Shown here: piece by piece, positions 20,551 through 34,371 of the stretch | How positions within the stretch are numbered: position 1 is the stretch's first letter | Layout: every line of letters starts with the position of its first letter | Notes under the pieces: generated by a model | The model's database searches: none | What the model was told of the DNA's origin: nothing | Seen by the model: the letters and a program-made list of their open reading frames with translations, nothing else | Assembly: GCF_002205645.1 (NCBI RefSeq) | Contig: NZ_NIOF01000006.1 | Coordinates: forward strand, 62,001 to 126,000 | DNA from: Roseateles aquatilis | GTDB lineage: Bacteria > Pseudomonadota > Gammaproteobacteria > Burkholderiales > Burkholderiaceae_C | Direction of reading: 5' to 3' | DNA: 64,000 bases | Position numbers and translations under genes: made by a program

Positions 20551-21426
20551 GCCCGCCGTCAACCCCGACACGATCCACCGCTGCGCGAGCAGGAACACCG
20601 CCGTGATCGGCAGCCCCGACAGCACGGCCGCGGCGGCGAAGTCGCCCCACAGGAAGCGCTGGTCATGCAGGAAGTACTTGGAGCCCACCGCCAGCGTCAG
20701 GTTGCTCTCCTCGCGCAGCAGCACCGAGGCGACCGGGTACTCGATGATCACGCCGATGAACGCCAGCACGAACACCACCATCAGGATCGGCACCGCCATC
20801 GGCAGCAGCACCAGCCGGAACGCCTGCCAGTGCGTCGCGCCGTCGACCTTGGCGTTCTCCTCGATCTCCACGGGGATGGTCTCGAAGTAGCCCTTGATGG
20901 TCCAGATGTGCGTCGCCACGCCGCCCAGGTAGGCCACCACCAGCCCGGCGTGCGTCTCGATGCCCAGCCACGGCACGAAGGTGCCGATGGTCTCGAAGAT
21001 CGCGTAGATCGCCACCAGCGCCAGCACCGGCGGGAACATCTGCAGCAGCAGCATGCTGTTCAGGATCCCGCCCTTGAAGCGGAAGCGCAGCCGCGCGAAG
21101 CCGTAGGCCGCCGTCGTCGAGATCGCCACGATCGCGAAGGCCGAGATCGTCGCCACCTTGATCGAGTTCCATAGCCATGTCAGCACCGGGAACGGCGGCT
21201 GCACCAGCGAGCCGTCCGCCGCCTGGTACGGAATGCCCAGTGCCAGCTTCCAGTGCTCCAGGCTGATCTCCGTCGGCAGCAGACTGCCCGTGGCGAAGTT
21301 GCCCGGCCGCAGCGAGATCGACACCACCGCCAGCAGCGGGAACAGCGTCAGCGCCAGGAAGACCCACAGCAGCGCGTGCGCCGCGAAGACGCGCCAGCGC
21401 GCCTGCTTGCCTCGAACGATGGCCAT
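20536..21426 (-). CDS. malG: Maltose/maltodextrin ABC transporter permease MalG
   Basis: Inner-membrane permease of 296 residues, like E. coli MalG in length. It has six likely membrane segments, the first at about 15-35, and the EAA-type cytoplasmic loop [27 protein letters not shown] that docks with the MalK ATPase. It is the last gene of malK-malE-malF-malG, starting 13 bp after the malF stop. With MalF it forms the channel through which maltodextrin released by the binding protein crosses the membrane. Its 3' end is built from a tandem 8-bp repeat. Confidence 0.95.
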   Translation of the reverse strand: MAIVRGKQARWRVFAAHALLWVFLALTLFPLLAVVSISLRPGNFATGSLLPTEISLEHWKLALGIPYQAADGSLVQPPFPVLTWLWNSIKVATISAFAIVAISTTAAYGFARLRFRFKGGILNSMLLLQMFPPVLALVAIYAIFETIGTFVPWLGIETHAGLVVAYLGGVATHIWTIKGYFETIPVEIEENAKVDGATHWQAFRLVLLPMAVPILMVVFVLAFIGVIIEYPVASVLLREESNLTLAVGSKYFLHDQRFLWGDFAAAAVLSGLPITAVFLLAQRWIVSGLTAGGVKG

Positions 21427-21439
21427 GGCGGGTGCGTCC

Positions 21440-23101
21440 TTAAGAGTTGGCCTTGCGCATCAGGCGCAGGTTGAGCAACGACATCGCCGCCACCAGGATG
21501 AAGATCAGCGTCGAGATCGCGGCCGCGAGACCGAAGTCCGTGCCCGAGTCGCGGAAGGCGATGCGGTAGGTGTAGCTCACCAGGATGTCGGTCTGCCCCG
21601 CCGGGATCTTGGTCGACAGGTAATCCGGCCGTCCGTCCGTCAACAACGCGATCAGCACGAAGTTGTTGAAGTTGAACGCGAAGGCCGACACCAGCAGCGG
21701 CGCCAGCGGCTTGATGATCAGCGGCGCGGTGATCCTGAAAAAGTTGGTCAGCGGCCCGGCGCCCGCGATCGCCGAGGCTTCGTACAGATCCGACGGGATC
21801 GCCTTGAGCAGCCCGGCGCACAGGATCATCACGTACGGATAACCCAGCCAGACGTTGACGATCAGCAGCATCGTCTTGGCCAGCAGCGGGTCCGCGAACC
21901 ACGCCGGCTTGACGCCGAAGAGCGCGTCCAGGATGGCGTTGATCTCGCCGAAGTTCTGGTTGAACAGGCCCTTGAAGACCAGGATCGAGATGAAACCCGG
22001 CACCGCGTAGGGCAGGAACAGCAGCGTGCGGTAGGTGGTGCGGAAACGCAGGTCCTCCCAGTTCAGCAGCACCGCCAGCATCATGCCGATCGCGGTCGAG
22101 AAGACCACCGTCAGCAGCGAGAACACCACTGTCCAGCTGAAGATCGACAGGAAGGGCCCGCGGAATTCCGCGTCCAGCACCATGCGTGCGTAGTTCTGCC
22201 AGCCGACCATGACCTTGTAGCCGGGCGCCAGGTGCGTGCCGGCCGCGGCGCCTTCACCCTCGTAGTAGCCGGTGCTGGCGTCGGGGCGGAAAAGGGCGCC
22301 GTCGGCGTTGCGCTTGAGCGCGCCGTCGGGCAGTTCCTCGAAGTGGGGGCGGATCGGACCGAACTCGCGCAGGCCCAGGTAATGCAGCAATTGGCCGGGG
22401 TCCCGTTGGCCGGGCAACTGCAATCGCAACTGGGCCAGGGCCGCGCGGTGCGCGATCAGGTCCTTGAGCGTCAGCGCCGCGCCCCAGGGCGAGTCGGTTG
22501 CGCTGGACGGTTGCACGCGGCTGTCCGCGGGCGACTGCATCTCGACGGTCAGCGGCTGGTCGGACTGCCGCAGTGCCAGGGCCGGCGACAGGAACTGCAC
22601 CGCGCCCGTCGCCGGGTCGCGCAGCACCAGGCGGAATTCCTTGCCGTCCGCGTAGACACCGTAGTCCCGCACCTCGTCGAGGACCGCGTCGTGCTGCTCC
22701 AGCAGGTACTCGCGCACCCGCTCCTGGCTCAGCAGGTGGGCGGACGAATAGTTGGTGAAGCCGATCTGCGTCGTGTAGGCCAGCGGGAAGGCGATGAACA
22801 GCAGCATGCCGGCCACGCCCGGGAATAGGTAGCGGTAGGCGAGCCCGGCCTCGGTCAGGTAGATCGCGAAACCGGCGCCGAACAGCCCCAGGGCGCCCAG
22901 GGCCCACCAGGTCTGCCCGGCGGTGTACAGCGTGAAGACCAGGTACAGCGCCGCCAGCGCGATCAGCGCGACGGCGGGCCAGTGGAGCAGGCGGGCGAGC
23001 TTCTCCAGCGCGCCCGCGGGTTGCCGGCCGTAGGCCTGCGCCAGCGGCGAGCCGGGCAGGGAGGCGGCGAGCGCCGACGTCGATGCGGTGGTGGCGTTCA
23101 T
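21440..23101 (-). CDS. malF: Maltose/maltodextrin ABC transporter permease MalF
   Basis: Permease of 553 residues with the MalF-specific plan. There are N-terminal membrane segments (residues about 40-85 and 95-115), a large periplasmic P2-like loop rich in charged residues (about 120-300), then the transport core with the EAA-like loop [26 protein letters not shown]. In E. coli the P2 loop contacts the binding protein. The start overlaps the malE stop by 4 bp (ATGA), so translation is coupled. The C-terminal half matches the family closely ([20 protein letters not shown]). Confidence 0.95.
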   Translation of the reverse strand: MNATTASTSALAASLPGSPLAQAYGRQPAGALEKLARLLHWPAVALIALAALYLVFTLYTAGQTWWALGALGLFGAGFAIYLTEAGLAYRYLFPGVAGMLLFIAFPLAYTTQIGFTNYSSAHLLSQERVREYLLEQHDAVLDEVRDYGVYADGKEFRLVLRDPATGAVQFLSPALALRQSDQPLTVEMQSPADSRVQPSSATDSPWGAALTLKDLIAHRAALAQLRLQLPGQRDPGQLLHYLGLREFGPIRPHFEELPDGALKRNADGALFRPDASTGYYEGEGAAAGTHLAPGYKVMVGWQNYARMVLDAEFRGPFLSIFSWTVVFSLLTVVFSTAIGMMLAVLLNWEDLRFRTTYRTLLFLPYAVPGFISILVFKGLFNQNFGEINAILDALFGVKPAWFADPLLAKTMLLIVNVWLGYPYVMILCAGLLKAIPSDLYEASAIAGAGPLTNFFRITAPLIIKPLAPLLVSAFAFNFNNFVLIALLTDGRPDYLSTKIPAGQTDILVSYTYRIAFRDSGTDFGLAAAISTLIFILVAAMSLLNLRLMRKANS

Positions 23102-24386
23102 TGCTTCAGCAGCATGCGTCCGGCGGCGCCGTCCAGCGCGTCCTTGGGGCTTTGCAGGCCGTTGGTGATGGCCTCCAGCGCCGCGTCCATCGCGGTCCAG
23201 AAGCGACCCACCTCGGGGATGTTGGGAATCGGCTCGCCGGCGCGGGCGTTCTCCATGCTGGCGCGGATCAGCGGGTTCACCGACAGCTCCTGGTAGAAGG
23301 CCTTGTTGGCCGGCACGCCGATGGGCACGTCGGCGTCCAGCACCTTCAGCGACGCGGGCCGCATCAGGTGCTGCTCGATGAACTCGCGGGCGATGTCCTT
23401 CTGCTTGGACGGCGCCGCGATCATGCAGCCGAGCACGCCGACGAAGGGCTTGGACGGCTTGCCCGCCACCACCGCCGGAATGCGCGCCACGCCGAAATCG
23501 ACCTTGGCCTTGCGCGCGTTGTCCCAGGCCCAGGGGCCGGAGACCATCATGCCGATCTCGCCGCGGGCGAAGGACGATTCCATTTCGGAGTAGCGCGCGC
23601 CGCGCGGCATCACGCCTTCCTTGATCAGGCGCGCGAGCATCTGGCCGGCCTGCAGCGCGCCGTCGTTGTTGACCGCGACCTGGCGCGCGTCGAAATCGCC
23701 CTGCGCGTCACGCCCGAAGATCGAGCCGCCGGCGCCGGCGAACATCGGCCAGGTGAAGAAGCTCTTGTTGTAGTCCCACAGGATCGCGTGCTTGCCCTGC
23801 TTGCGCAGGTCCTGGTCGATCGCGATGACCTCGTCCCAGGTCGCCGGCGGCTTGGGCACCAGCGCCCTGTTGTAGATCAGCCCGGTGGTCTCGATCGCGA
23901 TCGGGTAGCCCCAGTAGCGCCCCTGGTAGCGGAAGGCCTGCCAGGTGGTCGGCTCGAGCTCGTCGTACAGCGCCTTGCGCGGCTGGATCGGCGTCAGCAG
24001 CCCGGCCTTGGCCCATTCGCCGGCGCGGTCGTGCGGCCAGCAGAAGATGTCCGGCCCCTTGCCGGCGCCGGCCGCCTGCGTGAACTTCTCGGGCGCGTCG
24101 ACCGGATGCTCGACCACGACCTTCACGCCGGAGACTTGCTCGAACGCGTCACCGACCTTCTGCAGGCCGTTGTAGGCCTTGTCGCCATTGATCCAGACCA
24201 GCAGCTTGGGCGCGGTCTGCGCCGCGGCGACGCCGCTGCCCGCCAGCAGCGCGAGGGCCGTCAGCGCCGAGAACGCGGAGCGCGCCGACCGTGCCGACAG
24301 CACCGATCTTGCCGACGGTGCTGAACGCGCGATCGACCCGGCCCCTGCCGCGGGCCCGGCCTTGGACGACGCGCTCATGCCGCCGC

Positions 24387-24390
<4 letters not shown>
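23098..24390 (-). CDS. malE: Maltose/maltodextrin periplasmic binding protein MalE
   Basis: Solute-binding protein of 430 residues that captures maltodextrin in the periplasm and delivers it to MalFGK. A long signal region with repeated Ser-Ala-Arg triplets precedes the hydrophobic core [18 protein letters not shown]; cleavage after AAA or AAAQ (about residue 57) is likely. Mature motifs follow Mal[46 protein letters not shown] and [10 protein letters not shown]. The N-terminal tail is about 30 residues longer than usual, and a second ATG four codons in (24378) would barely shorten it. The start overlaps the malK stop (ATGA), so the order malK-malE-malF-malG differs from the E. coli split operon. 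Confidence 0.95.
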
Positions 24391-25511
<1,121 letters not shown>

Positions 25512-25619
25512 TTGGATACCTCCGCGGTCGCCGGGAGCCGGTGCCGCTTGTCTCGCTCGTTGGTGTCGATCGAACGCCCGGTCACGTCGGCGCGGAGCGC
25601 ATCGATGGTGGGCGTTGTT

Positions 25620-25634
25620 TGTAGAGAATATACA
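25620..25634. promoter_or_regulatory. HexR-like operator, site 4 (weak)
   Basis: TGTAGAGAATATACA keeps the outer TGTA...TACA but departs from the consensus inside. It lies 109 bp upstream of the malK start and may be a weaker site for the same regulator. Confidence 0.4.
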
Positions 25635-25729
25635 TGCCGATCCATCGATTCACAACGCGGTCACACCCTCGTTCGTGCGAGTGAAATGCATAAAATCAAT
25701 GACTTGCAGTTGAACTCGGGATAACCCGA

Positions 25730-25744
25730 TGTAGTCAAACTACA
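25730..25744. promoter_or_regulatory. HexR-like operator, site 5
   Basis: TGTAGTCAAACTACA has perfect 6-bp arms. It is 94 bp upstream of the glgP start and 219 bp from malK, so it may serve both. Confidence 0.75.
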
Positions 25745-25837
25745 AGAACTGAAGCGGCTTGATGGATACTTCGGGCCGTCCGAGACCATCCTGGAATGTA
25801 GAGGGCGGCTTCCGTCCGGCTCTCTCGCTGAAACCCT

Positions 25838-28348
25838 ATGACCGTCGCCAACCGTGCCCTGTCTGCCACCTCGACCGGTGATGCCATGACGACTGCCGCG
25901 CCTTCCTCCGCCGACCTGACGGTGGCGTTCCAGCAGGCGCTGCGGCGCGAGCTGCACGTCGCCGGCACCGCGGCGGGGCCGCGGGCGCTGATGCGCGCCG
26001 CCGCCAACGCCTGCCGCGAGCTGCTCGGCCAGCGCTGGGCCGACACGCAGGCCGCCGACGCGAGCCGCGGCTTGAAGGCCGAGGTCCGCCGCGTGCATTA
26101 CCTGTCGATGGAGTTCTTGATGGGGCGCGCGCTGGGCAACGCGCTGGCGGCGCTGAAGCTGGACGACGCGCTGCGCGCCGCGTTCTCCGCCGAGGGGCAG
26201 GCCTTGCCCGACGTGCTCGAGCGTGAGAACGACGCCGCGCTCGGCAACGGCGGGCTGGGCCGGCTGGCCGCGTGTTTCCTGGACTCGTTCGCGGAATTGA
26301 AGTTGCCGTCCTTCGGCTACGGCTTGCGCTACCAGTACGGCATGTTCGCCCAAGGCGTTCAGGGCGGCCGGCAGGTCGAGGCGCCGGACGACTGGATGGC
26401 GCTGGGCAATCCCTGGGAAGTGATGCGGCCGGAGCTGCGTTATCCGGTGGGTTTCGGCGGCCGGGTGGAGGTGGAGGCCAGCGGCGCGCGTCGCTGGGTG
26501 CCGGCCGAGGCGCTGGTCGCGCAGGCCTATGACTTCATCGTCCCGGCGCACCACAGCGAGCGTGTCTCCACGCTGCGCCAGTGGCACGCGCAGGCCGAGG
26601 CGCCGATCGACTTCGCCGCCTTCTGCCGCGGCGATCACCAGGCCGCCGCCGCGCACCGCGTGGCCGCCGACGCGCTCAACTGGGTGCTGTACCCCGACGA
26701 CAGCACCGAGTCCGGCCGTGTCCTGCGCCTGAAGCAGGAAGCCTTCCTGGTCAGCGCGTCGCTGCAGGACCTGATCGCGCGCCACCTGCGCGAGTTCGGC
26801 TCGCTGGAGCAACTGGGCCGCGCCAACGCGATCCACCTGAACGACACGCACCCGGCGCTGGCGCCGGCCGAGCTGATGCGCCTGCTGCTCGACGAGCACG
26901 GCCTGAGCTGGGACCAGGCCTGGACGATCACGCGCCAGGCGGTCAGCTACACCAACCACACGCTGATGCCGGAGGCGCTCGAAACCTGGCCGGTGCGGCT
27001 GTTCGAGGCGCTGCTGCCGCGTCACCTGGAGATCGTCTACGAGATCAACCATCGTTTCCTGGCGCAGGTGAAGCGGCAGTTCCCCGACGACGCCGACCTG
27101 CTGCGCCGCGTGTCGCTGATCGACGAAGGCGGCCAGCACGGCCACTTCGGCGGCGGCGAGCGCCGCGTGCGCATGGCCGCGCTCAGCATCGTCGCGTCGC
27201 ACCGTGTCAACGGCGTGGCGGCGCTGCATTCGGACCTGATGGTGAAGACCATCTTCGCGGACTACGCGCGCCTCTTCCCGGACCGCTTCCACAACGTCAC
27301 CAACGGTGTGACGCCTCGGCGCTGGCTGCAGCAGGCCAACCCCGGCCTGTCGACGCTGCTGGACGGGCGCATCGGCACCGGCTGGCGCCACGACCTCGAA
27401 GAACTGGCCAAGCTCAAGCCGCTGGCCGCGGACGTCCGGCTGGGCGAGCAACTGCTGGCCGTCAAGCGCGAGAACAAGCAGCGCCTGGCCGACCGCATCC
27501 GCCGCGACCTCGGCATGACGGTGGCGGTGGACAGCCTCTTCGACGTGCAGATCAAGCGCATCCACGAGTACAAGCGCCAGTTGCTCAACGTCCTGCACGT
27601 CGTCGCCCGCTACCAGGCGATCGTCGCGGATCCGCGGGCGGACTGGGTGCCGCGCACCGTGGTGATCGCGGGCAAGGCGGCATCGGCCTATGCGATGGCC
27701 AAGGCGATCATCCAGCTGACCCATGACGTGGGCCGCGTGATCAACAGCGACCCGCGCGTGGGCGACAGGCTCAAGCTGGTCTTCCTGCCCAACTACGGCG
27801 TGTCGTTGGCCGAGACCATCATCCCGGCCGCCGACCTGTCGGAGCAGATCTCCACCGCCGGCACCGAGGCCTCGGGCACCGGCAACATGAAGTTCGCGCT
27901 CAACGGCGCGCTGACCATCGGCACCTGGGACGGCGCCAACATCGAGATGGCACAGGCCTTCGGGGAGGACAACATGTTCACCTTCGGCCTGCGGACCGAG
28001 CAGGTCGACGCGCTCAAGCGCGTCGGCTACGAGCCGCGCCACTTCGTCGAGCAGAACGCCCAGTTGCACGCGGTCATGGAGGCGATCGCCCGCGGTGACT
28101 TCTCGCAGGGCGACAGCGGGCGCTACCGCGCGCTGGTCGACAGGCTGCTGAACCAGGACGTCTATCTGCTGATGGCCGACTTCGCCGACTACGTGAAGGC
28201 GCAGGAGCGCGTCGACGCGCTGTTTCGCGACCGCACGGCCTGGGCCGAGCGCGTGGCCTTGAACATCGCGGGCATGGGCATGTTCTCGTCGGACCGTACC
28301 ATCCAGGAGTACATCGACCGCGTCTGGTCGGTGAAGAGCCTGGGCTGA
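25838..28348 (+). CDS. glgP: Glycogen/maltodextrin phosphorylase
   Basis: Pyridoxal-phosphate-dependent phosphorylase of 836 residues that releases glucose-1-phosphate from the non-reducing ends of maltodextrin or glycogen. It is full length for the family. Visible motifs are YLSMEFLMGRALGNAL, NDAALGNGGLGRLAACFLDS, VTNGVTPRRW, QIKRIHEYKRQLLN and the cofactor site EASGTGNMKFALNGALTIGT, whose Lys binds PLP. It is the first gene of glgP-glgB-glgX. In this maltodextrin context it may act as MalP; sequence alone does not separate the two. Starts at 25838 and 25886 are both possible, and neither has a strong ribosome site. HexR-like site 5 lies upstream. Confidence 0.95.
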   Translation: MTVANRALSATSTGDAMTTAAPSSADLTVAFQQALRRELHVAGTAAGPRALMRAAANACRELLGQRWADTQAADASRGLKAEVRRVHYLSMEFLMGRALGNALAALKLDDALRAAFSAEGQALPDVLERENDAALGNGGLGRLAACFLDSFAELKLPSFGYGLRYQYGMFAQGVQGGRQVEAPDDWMALGNPWEVMRPELRYPVGFGGRVEVEASGARRWVPAEALVAQAYDFIVPAHHSERVSTLRQWHAQAEAPIDFAAFCRGDHQAAAAHRVAADALNWVLYPDDSTESGRVLRLKQEAFLVSASLQDLIARHLREFGSLEQLGRANAIHLNDTHPALAPAELMRLLLDEHGLSWDQAWTITRQAVSYTNHTLMPEALETWPVRLFEALLPRHLEIVYEINHRFLAQVKRQFPDDADLLRRVSLIDEGGQHGHFGGGERRVRMAALSIVASHRVNGVAALHSDLMVKTIFADYARLFPDRFHNVTNGVTPRRWLQQANPGLSTLLDGRIGTGWRHDLEELAKLKPLAADVRLGEQLLAVKRENKQRLADRIRRDLGMTVAVDSLFDVQIKRIHEYKRQLLNVLHVVARYQAIVADPRADWVPRTVVIAGKAASAYAMAKAIIQLTHDVGRVINSDPRVGDRLKLVFLPNYGVSLAETIIPAADLSEQISTAGTEASGTGNMKFALNGALTIGTWDGANIEMAQAFGEDNMFTFGLRTEQVDALKRVGYEPRHFVEQNAQLHAVMEAIARGDFSQGDSGRYRALVDRLLNQDVYLLMADFADYVKAQERVDALFRDRTAWAERVALNIAGMGMFSSDRTIQEYIDRVWSVKSLG

Positions 28349-28405
28349 ACGCGTCACGCCGCACGCACCTCCCACCTCCAGCGCCCGCCGCCAACGCCCC
28401 ACGCC

Positions 28406-30313
28406 ATGACCGCCGCCGACGCGACCCGGCTCCTGCCCGATGCCGACCTGGCGCTGCTGGCGCGCGGGGAGCACCCGCGTCCGTGGTTGTGGCTGGGCGC
28501 GCATCCGACGCGCGTCGGTCGCCAGGACGGGGTGAGGTTCGCCGTCTGGGCGCCGTCGGCGTCGCGGGTCAGCGTGGTCGGTGATTTCAATGGCTGGGAC
28601 GGCGCGGCGCATCCGATGCGGCGGCGTGACGAGCATGCCTCGGGCATCTGGGAAGTCTTCGTTCCCGGCGCCGGGCACGGCCAGTTCTACAAGTACCAGC
28701 TCAACGGTCCCGACGGCGCGCCGCTGCCGCTGAAGGCCGATCCCTACGCGTTCAGGGGGCAATTGCGCCCGGACAACGCCAGCATCGTCGACCGTCTGCC
28801 CGATCCGCTGCCGTTGCCCGCGGGCCGCGCGCAGGCCAATCGCCGGGACGCGCCGATCAGCGTGTACGAGTTGCACGCGATGTCATGGCGATGCGAGGGG
28901 GATGCCCATCCCGACTGGGACCTGCTGGCGCGCGAGCTGCCGCCGTATGCCGCCGGCCTGGGCTTCACGCACGTGGAGCTGATGCCGGCCACCGAGTACC
29001 CCTACGACGGCTCCTGGGGCTACCAGACGCTGGGCCTGCATGCGCCGACGGCGCGGCTGGGCGCGCCCGAGGGGCTGCGTCGTTTCGTCCAGGCCTGCCA
29101 TGCGCAGGGGCTGGGCGTGCTGCTGGATTTCGTGCCGGCGCATTTCCCCGAGGATCCGCACGGGCTGGCCCGATTCGACGGCACGCCGCTCTACGAGCAC
29201 GCCGACCCGCGCGAGGGCTGGCATCGCGACTGGCACACGCTGATCTACGACTTCGGCAAGCCGCAGGTGCGGCAGTTCCTGGTCGGGGCCGCGCTGTTCT
29301 GGGCGGAGCGGCACGGCGTCGACGGCCTGCGCGTCGACGCGGTCGCGTCGATGCTGTACCGCGACTATTCGCGGCCGGACGGCGAGTGGCTGCCCAACGT
29401 CCATGGCGGGCGCGAGAACCTCGAGGCGATCGCGCTGCTGCGCCACATGAATGAAGTGCTGGGACGCGAGGTGCCCGGTTTCATCACCATCGCCGAGGAA
29501 TCCACCGCGTTCCCCGGGGTCTCGGCGCCGACGTACCTCGGCGGCCTGGGCTTCCACTACAAATGGAACATGGGATGGATGAACGACACGCTGCGTTACC
29601 TGCGCGAGTGGCCCATCCATCGCCAGTGGCACCACGAGAAGATGAGCTTCGGCCTCGTCTACGCGTTCAGCGAGAACTTCCAGCTGCCGCTGTCCCATGA
29701 CGAGGTGGTGCACGGCAAGGGCTCGCTGCTGGGCAAGATGCCGGGCGAGGACGGCGATCCGTCCGACTGGCAGCGCTTCGCCAACCTGCGCGCGTATTAC
29801 GGCTTCATGTGGGGGCACCCCGGCAAGAAGCTGCTGTTCATGGGGCAGGAGTTCGCGCAGCGCGGGGAGTGGGATTTCGAACGCGCACTGCCATGGGAGT
29901 TGCTGGACGACCCGCGCCATGCGGGCGTTCGGCGCCTGGTCGCCGATCTGAATCACCTGTACCGCGAGCGGCCCGCGCTGCATCGCAGGGATGGCGAGCG
30001 CGAGGGTTTCGAGTGGCTGGTCGAGGATGACCGCGCGCATTCGGTCTTCGCCTGGATCCGGCGCGACGGAGACGGTGGCGGCATCGTGGTGGTCAGCAAT
30101 TTCACGCCGGTGCCGCGCCGGGGCTACCGGCTGCGCATGCCGCATGGCGGCGAGTGGCGCGAGGTGCTCAATACCGATGCGGCCGTCTATGGCGGCAGTG
30201 GTGTCGGCAGCGGCGCGCACGATCCGCTGCACCCGCTGTCGGCGACGGCCGAGGATCCGCATCTGATGCTGACGCTGCCGCCGCTGGCGACGATCTTCCT
30301 GGTGCCGGTCTGA
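28406..30313 (+). CDS. glgB: 1,4-alpha-glucan branching enzyme
   Basis: GH13 branching enzyme of 635 residues, which cuts an alpha-1,4 chain and rejoins it as an alpha-1,6 branch. It has one N-terminal CBM48-like domain ([23 protein letters not shown]), then the catalytic barrel with Asp311 (nucleophile, GLRVDAVAS), Glu364 (acid/base, TIAEEST) and Asp432 ([12 protein letters not shown]). It lacks the extra N1 domain of the E. coli enzyme (about 730 residues), so it is the short form. It lies 57 bp after glgP and 59 bp before glgX. A branching enzyme inside a degradative operon, with glgC and glgA absent from the window, suggests a role in remodelling imported or stored glucan. Confidence 0.95.
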   Translation: MTAADATRLLPDADLALLARGEHPRPWLWLGAHPTRVGRQDGVRFAVWAPSASRVSVVGDFNGWDGAAHPMRRRDEHASGIWEVFVPGAGHGQFYKYQLNGPDGAPLPLKADPYAFRGQLRPDNASIVDRLPDPLPLPAGRAQANRRDAPISVYELHAMSWRCEGDAHPDWDLLARELPPYAAGLGFTHVELMPATEYPYDGSWGYQTLGLHAPTARLGAPEGLRRFVQACHAQGLGVLLDFVPAHFPEDPHGLARFDGTPLYEHADPREGWHRDWHTLIYDFGKPQVRQFLVGAALFWAERHGVDGLRVDAVASMLYRDYSRPDGEWLPNVHGGRENLEAIALLRHMNEVLGREVPGFITIAEESTAFPGVSAPTYLGGLGFHYKWNMGWMNDTLRYLREWPIHRQWHHEKMSFGLVYAFSENFQLPLSHDEVVHGKGSLLGKMPGEDGDPSDWQRFANLRAYYGFMWGHPGKKLLFMGQEFAQRGEWDFERALPWELLDDPRHAGVRRLVADLNHLYRERPALHRRDGEREGFEWLVEDDRAHSVFAWIRRDGDGGGIVVVSNFTPVPRRGYRLRMPHGGEWREVLNTDAAVYGGSGVGSGAHDPLHPLSATAEDPHLMLTLPPLATIFLVPV

Positions 30314-30372
30314 AGGCCGGCCGCACGATTCCACCTTCATCCCCATTCATCCGCCTCCATCCGACGTTCCGC

Positions 30373-32490
<2,118 letters not shown>

Positions 32491-32498
32491 GCACGTCC

Positions 32499-32563
32499 GC
32501 GGGATCCGGGGGGCGGCCGTCCTCATCAGTCCCAAAATCGGCCGGCCGCCCCCCGGATCCCGC
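32499..32563 (+). terminator. Perfect 21-bp inverted repeat between glgX and malQ
   Basis: Arms 32499-32519 and 32543-32563 are exact reverse complements (21 bp, GC-rich, containing GGATCC) around a 23-nt loop. It starts 8 bp after the glgX stop. No T-run follows, so it may be a Rho-linked end, an RNA-stabilising hairpin or a processing site rather than a classic intrinsic terminator. Confidence 0.7.
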
Positions 32564-32703
32564 AGACCGAATCACCCAGGTCATCGGGCCTCGGCATTCG
32601 CAAGGATCGATTCATACAGCCCGACTGACCCCTATCGACACCGACATCGACACCGTACCGACATTGCCTCGATTAGCTCTCCATTGATCACCTCGCACAC
32701 ACC

Positions 32704-34227
32704 ATGACGATCGATCTCAACAAGCGCCAGTCCGGCGTGCTGCTGCACATCACTTCGTTGCCCGGGCCGCATGGCGTCGGCGACTTCGGGCCCGAGGCCT
32801 ATCACTTCGTGGACTGGCTGCAGTCGGCCGGCCAGTCCTTGTGGCAGTGGCTGCCGAGCACGCCGATCGGCCCCGGCGAGAGCCCCTATCAAGGCGTGTC
32901 GGCCTTCGCGGGGAGCCAGTGGATGGTGGCGCTGGAGCCGCTGGTGGAGAAGGGCTGGTTGGCGCAGCCGACGCTGCCGGTCGAGGCCTTCGATGCCAGC
33001 CAGGTGGACTTCGGCCGCGTGCTGCCCTGGCGCGAGCAGCAGTTGCGCGCCGCCGCGGCCGGTTTCTTCGCGAAGGCGAGGCCGGCCGAGCGTCAGGAGC
33101 ACGAGGACTGGTGCGCGCAGCAGCAGCACTGGCTGCCGGACTACGCGCTGTTCATGGCGATCCGCTCGCCGCGCAACGGCCAGCCCTGGTGGGAGTGGCC
33201 CCGCGATCTGGCCGCCCGCGAGCCTCGGGCGCTGGCCACCGCGCGCGAACAGTACGCCGACGAGATCGCCTTCTGGCGGTTCGTGCAATGGTGCTTCGAC
33301 GTCCAGTGCGGCGCCCTCAAGGCGTATGCCAACGAGCGCGGCGTCCACATCATGGGCGACCTGCCGATCTTCGTCGCGCACGACAGCGCCGATTGCTGGG
33401 CCCGCCCCGACCTGTACGAGCTGGACGACCAGTTCCAGACCACGGTCGTGGCCGGCGTGCCGCCCGACGCGCTGTCGGCCACGGGCCAGCGCTGGGGCAA
33501 TCCGCTGTACCGCTGGGACAGGATGGCCCATGAGGACTTCGCGTGGTGGAGCGCGCGCGTGCAACGCGCGTTGACCTCGGCGGACGTGTTCCGCATCGAT
33601 CATTTCCGCGGCTTCGCGGCTTACTACGAGATCTCCGGCGACAGCCCCGACGCGACGAGCGGCCAATGGAAGACCGGTCCCGGCAAGGCACTGTTCGACG
33701 CGATCGCGAAGTCGCTCGGCGAGTTGCCGATCGTCGCGGAGGACCTGGGTTTCATCACGCCCGACGTGCACGAACTGCGCAACGCGCTGAACTACCCGGG
33801 CATGAAGATCCTGCAGTTCGGCTTCGGCGGCGACGGCGACCATGAGTTCCTGCCGCACAACTGGCCGCGCGCCGCGGTGGCCTACACCGGCACGCACGAC
33901 AACGACACCGTGCGCGGCTGGTGGAACCACGCCAGCGCCCATGAGCGCGCCTATGTGGGCGCCTACCTGGCTTGCGGCGACCAGGACATCCACTGGGCCA
34001 TGATCCGCGCCTGCGCCAACTCGGTGGCCAATATCGCGGTCTATCCGATGCAGGACGTGCTGGGCCTGGACAGCGCGCACCGGATGAACATTCCCGGCGT
34101 GCTCGGCGGCAACTGGGGCTGGCGCTTCACCTGGGACAGGGTCGGCTCGGAACCCGGCCGCGTGCTCGGGCTGATCGCCGCGACCAGCGGGAGAGCCCCT
34201 ATTGCGATCGCTCGACTGCCGGATTGA
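32704..34227 (+). CDS. malQ: 4-alpha-glucanotransferase (amylomaltase)
   Basis: GH77 amylomaltase of 507 residues that disproportionates maltodextrins and frees glucose for the glucokinases. It has the short MalQ form of the Thermus/plant type. Visible motifs are RQSGVLLHITSLPGPHGVGDFG, SPYQGVSAFAG, Asp299 (FRIDHFRGFAAYYEI), Glu346 (PIVAEDLGFIT) and Asp399 (YTGTHDNDTVRGWW). It lies 213 bp after glgX, separated by the 21-bp inverted repeat, so it may have its own promoter. No HexR-like site was seen in front of it. Confidence 0.96.
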   Translation: MTIDLNKRQSGVLLHITSLPGPHGVGDFGPEAYHFVDWLQSAGQSLWQWLPSTPIGPGESPYQGVSAFAGSQWMVALEPLVEKGWLAQPTLPVEAFDASQVDFGRVLPWREQQLRAAAAGFFAKARPAERQEHEDWCAQQQHWLPDYALFMAIRSPRNGQPWWEWPRDLAAREPRALATAREQYADEIAFWRFVQWCFDVQCGALKAYANERGVHIMGDLPIFVAHDSADCWARPDLYELDDQFQTTVVAGVPPDALSATGQRWGNPLYRWDRMAHEDFAWWSARVQRALTSADVFRIDHFRGFAAYYEISGDSPDATSGQWKTGPGKALFDAIAKSLGELPIVAEDLGFITPDVHELRNALNYPGMKILQFGFGGDGDHEFLPHNWPRAAVAYTGTHDNDTVRGWWNHASAHERAYVGAYLACGDQDIHWAMIRACANSVANIAVYPMQDVLGLDSAHRMNIPGVLGGNWGWRFTWDRVGSEPGRVLGLIAATSGRAPIAIARLPD

Positions 34228-34303
34228 AATGTGCTGAAACCGCTTTCATGAATCGCTGAGGGCGGCGAGGGTGGGGATAAACCCGACCCTCGAGTTCCGA
34301 TTG

Positions 34304-34315
34304 GACAACGTTGTC
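34304..34315. promoter_or_regulatory. 12-bp palindrome with central CG (LacI-family-like operator)
   Basis: GACAACGTTGTC is a perfect palindrome 57 bp upstream of the antiporter start. A central CG in an even palindrome is the usual form of LacI/GalR-family operators. No LacI-family gene lies in the window. Confidence 0.45.
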
Positions 34316-34371
34316 ATATGCTGCCGGGGCGCGATGCCGCCGGTGGCGCGGCAACGCAGGAGGACCCGCAC

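Larger units (their letters stand above)
25512..25837. promoter_or_regulatory. Divergent malK / glgP promoter region
   Basis: A 326-bp gene-free gap between divergent operons. It contains two HexR-like sites and a comparatively AT-rich centre (about 25615-25725) suited to back-to-back promoters. No small gene was recognised. Confidence 0.6.

Noticed and set aside
25661..28876. Minus-strand frame of about 1070 codons across glgP
   Set aside because: Antisense shadow of phosphorylase; the plus-strand product has complete family motifs.
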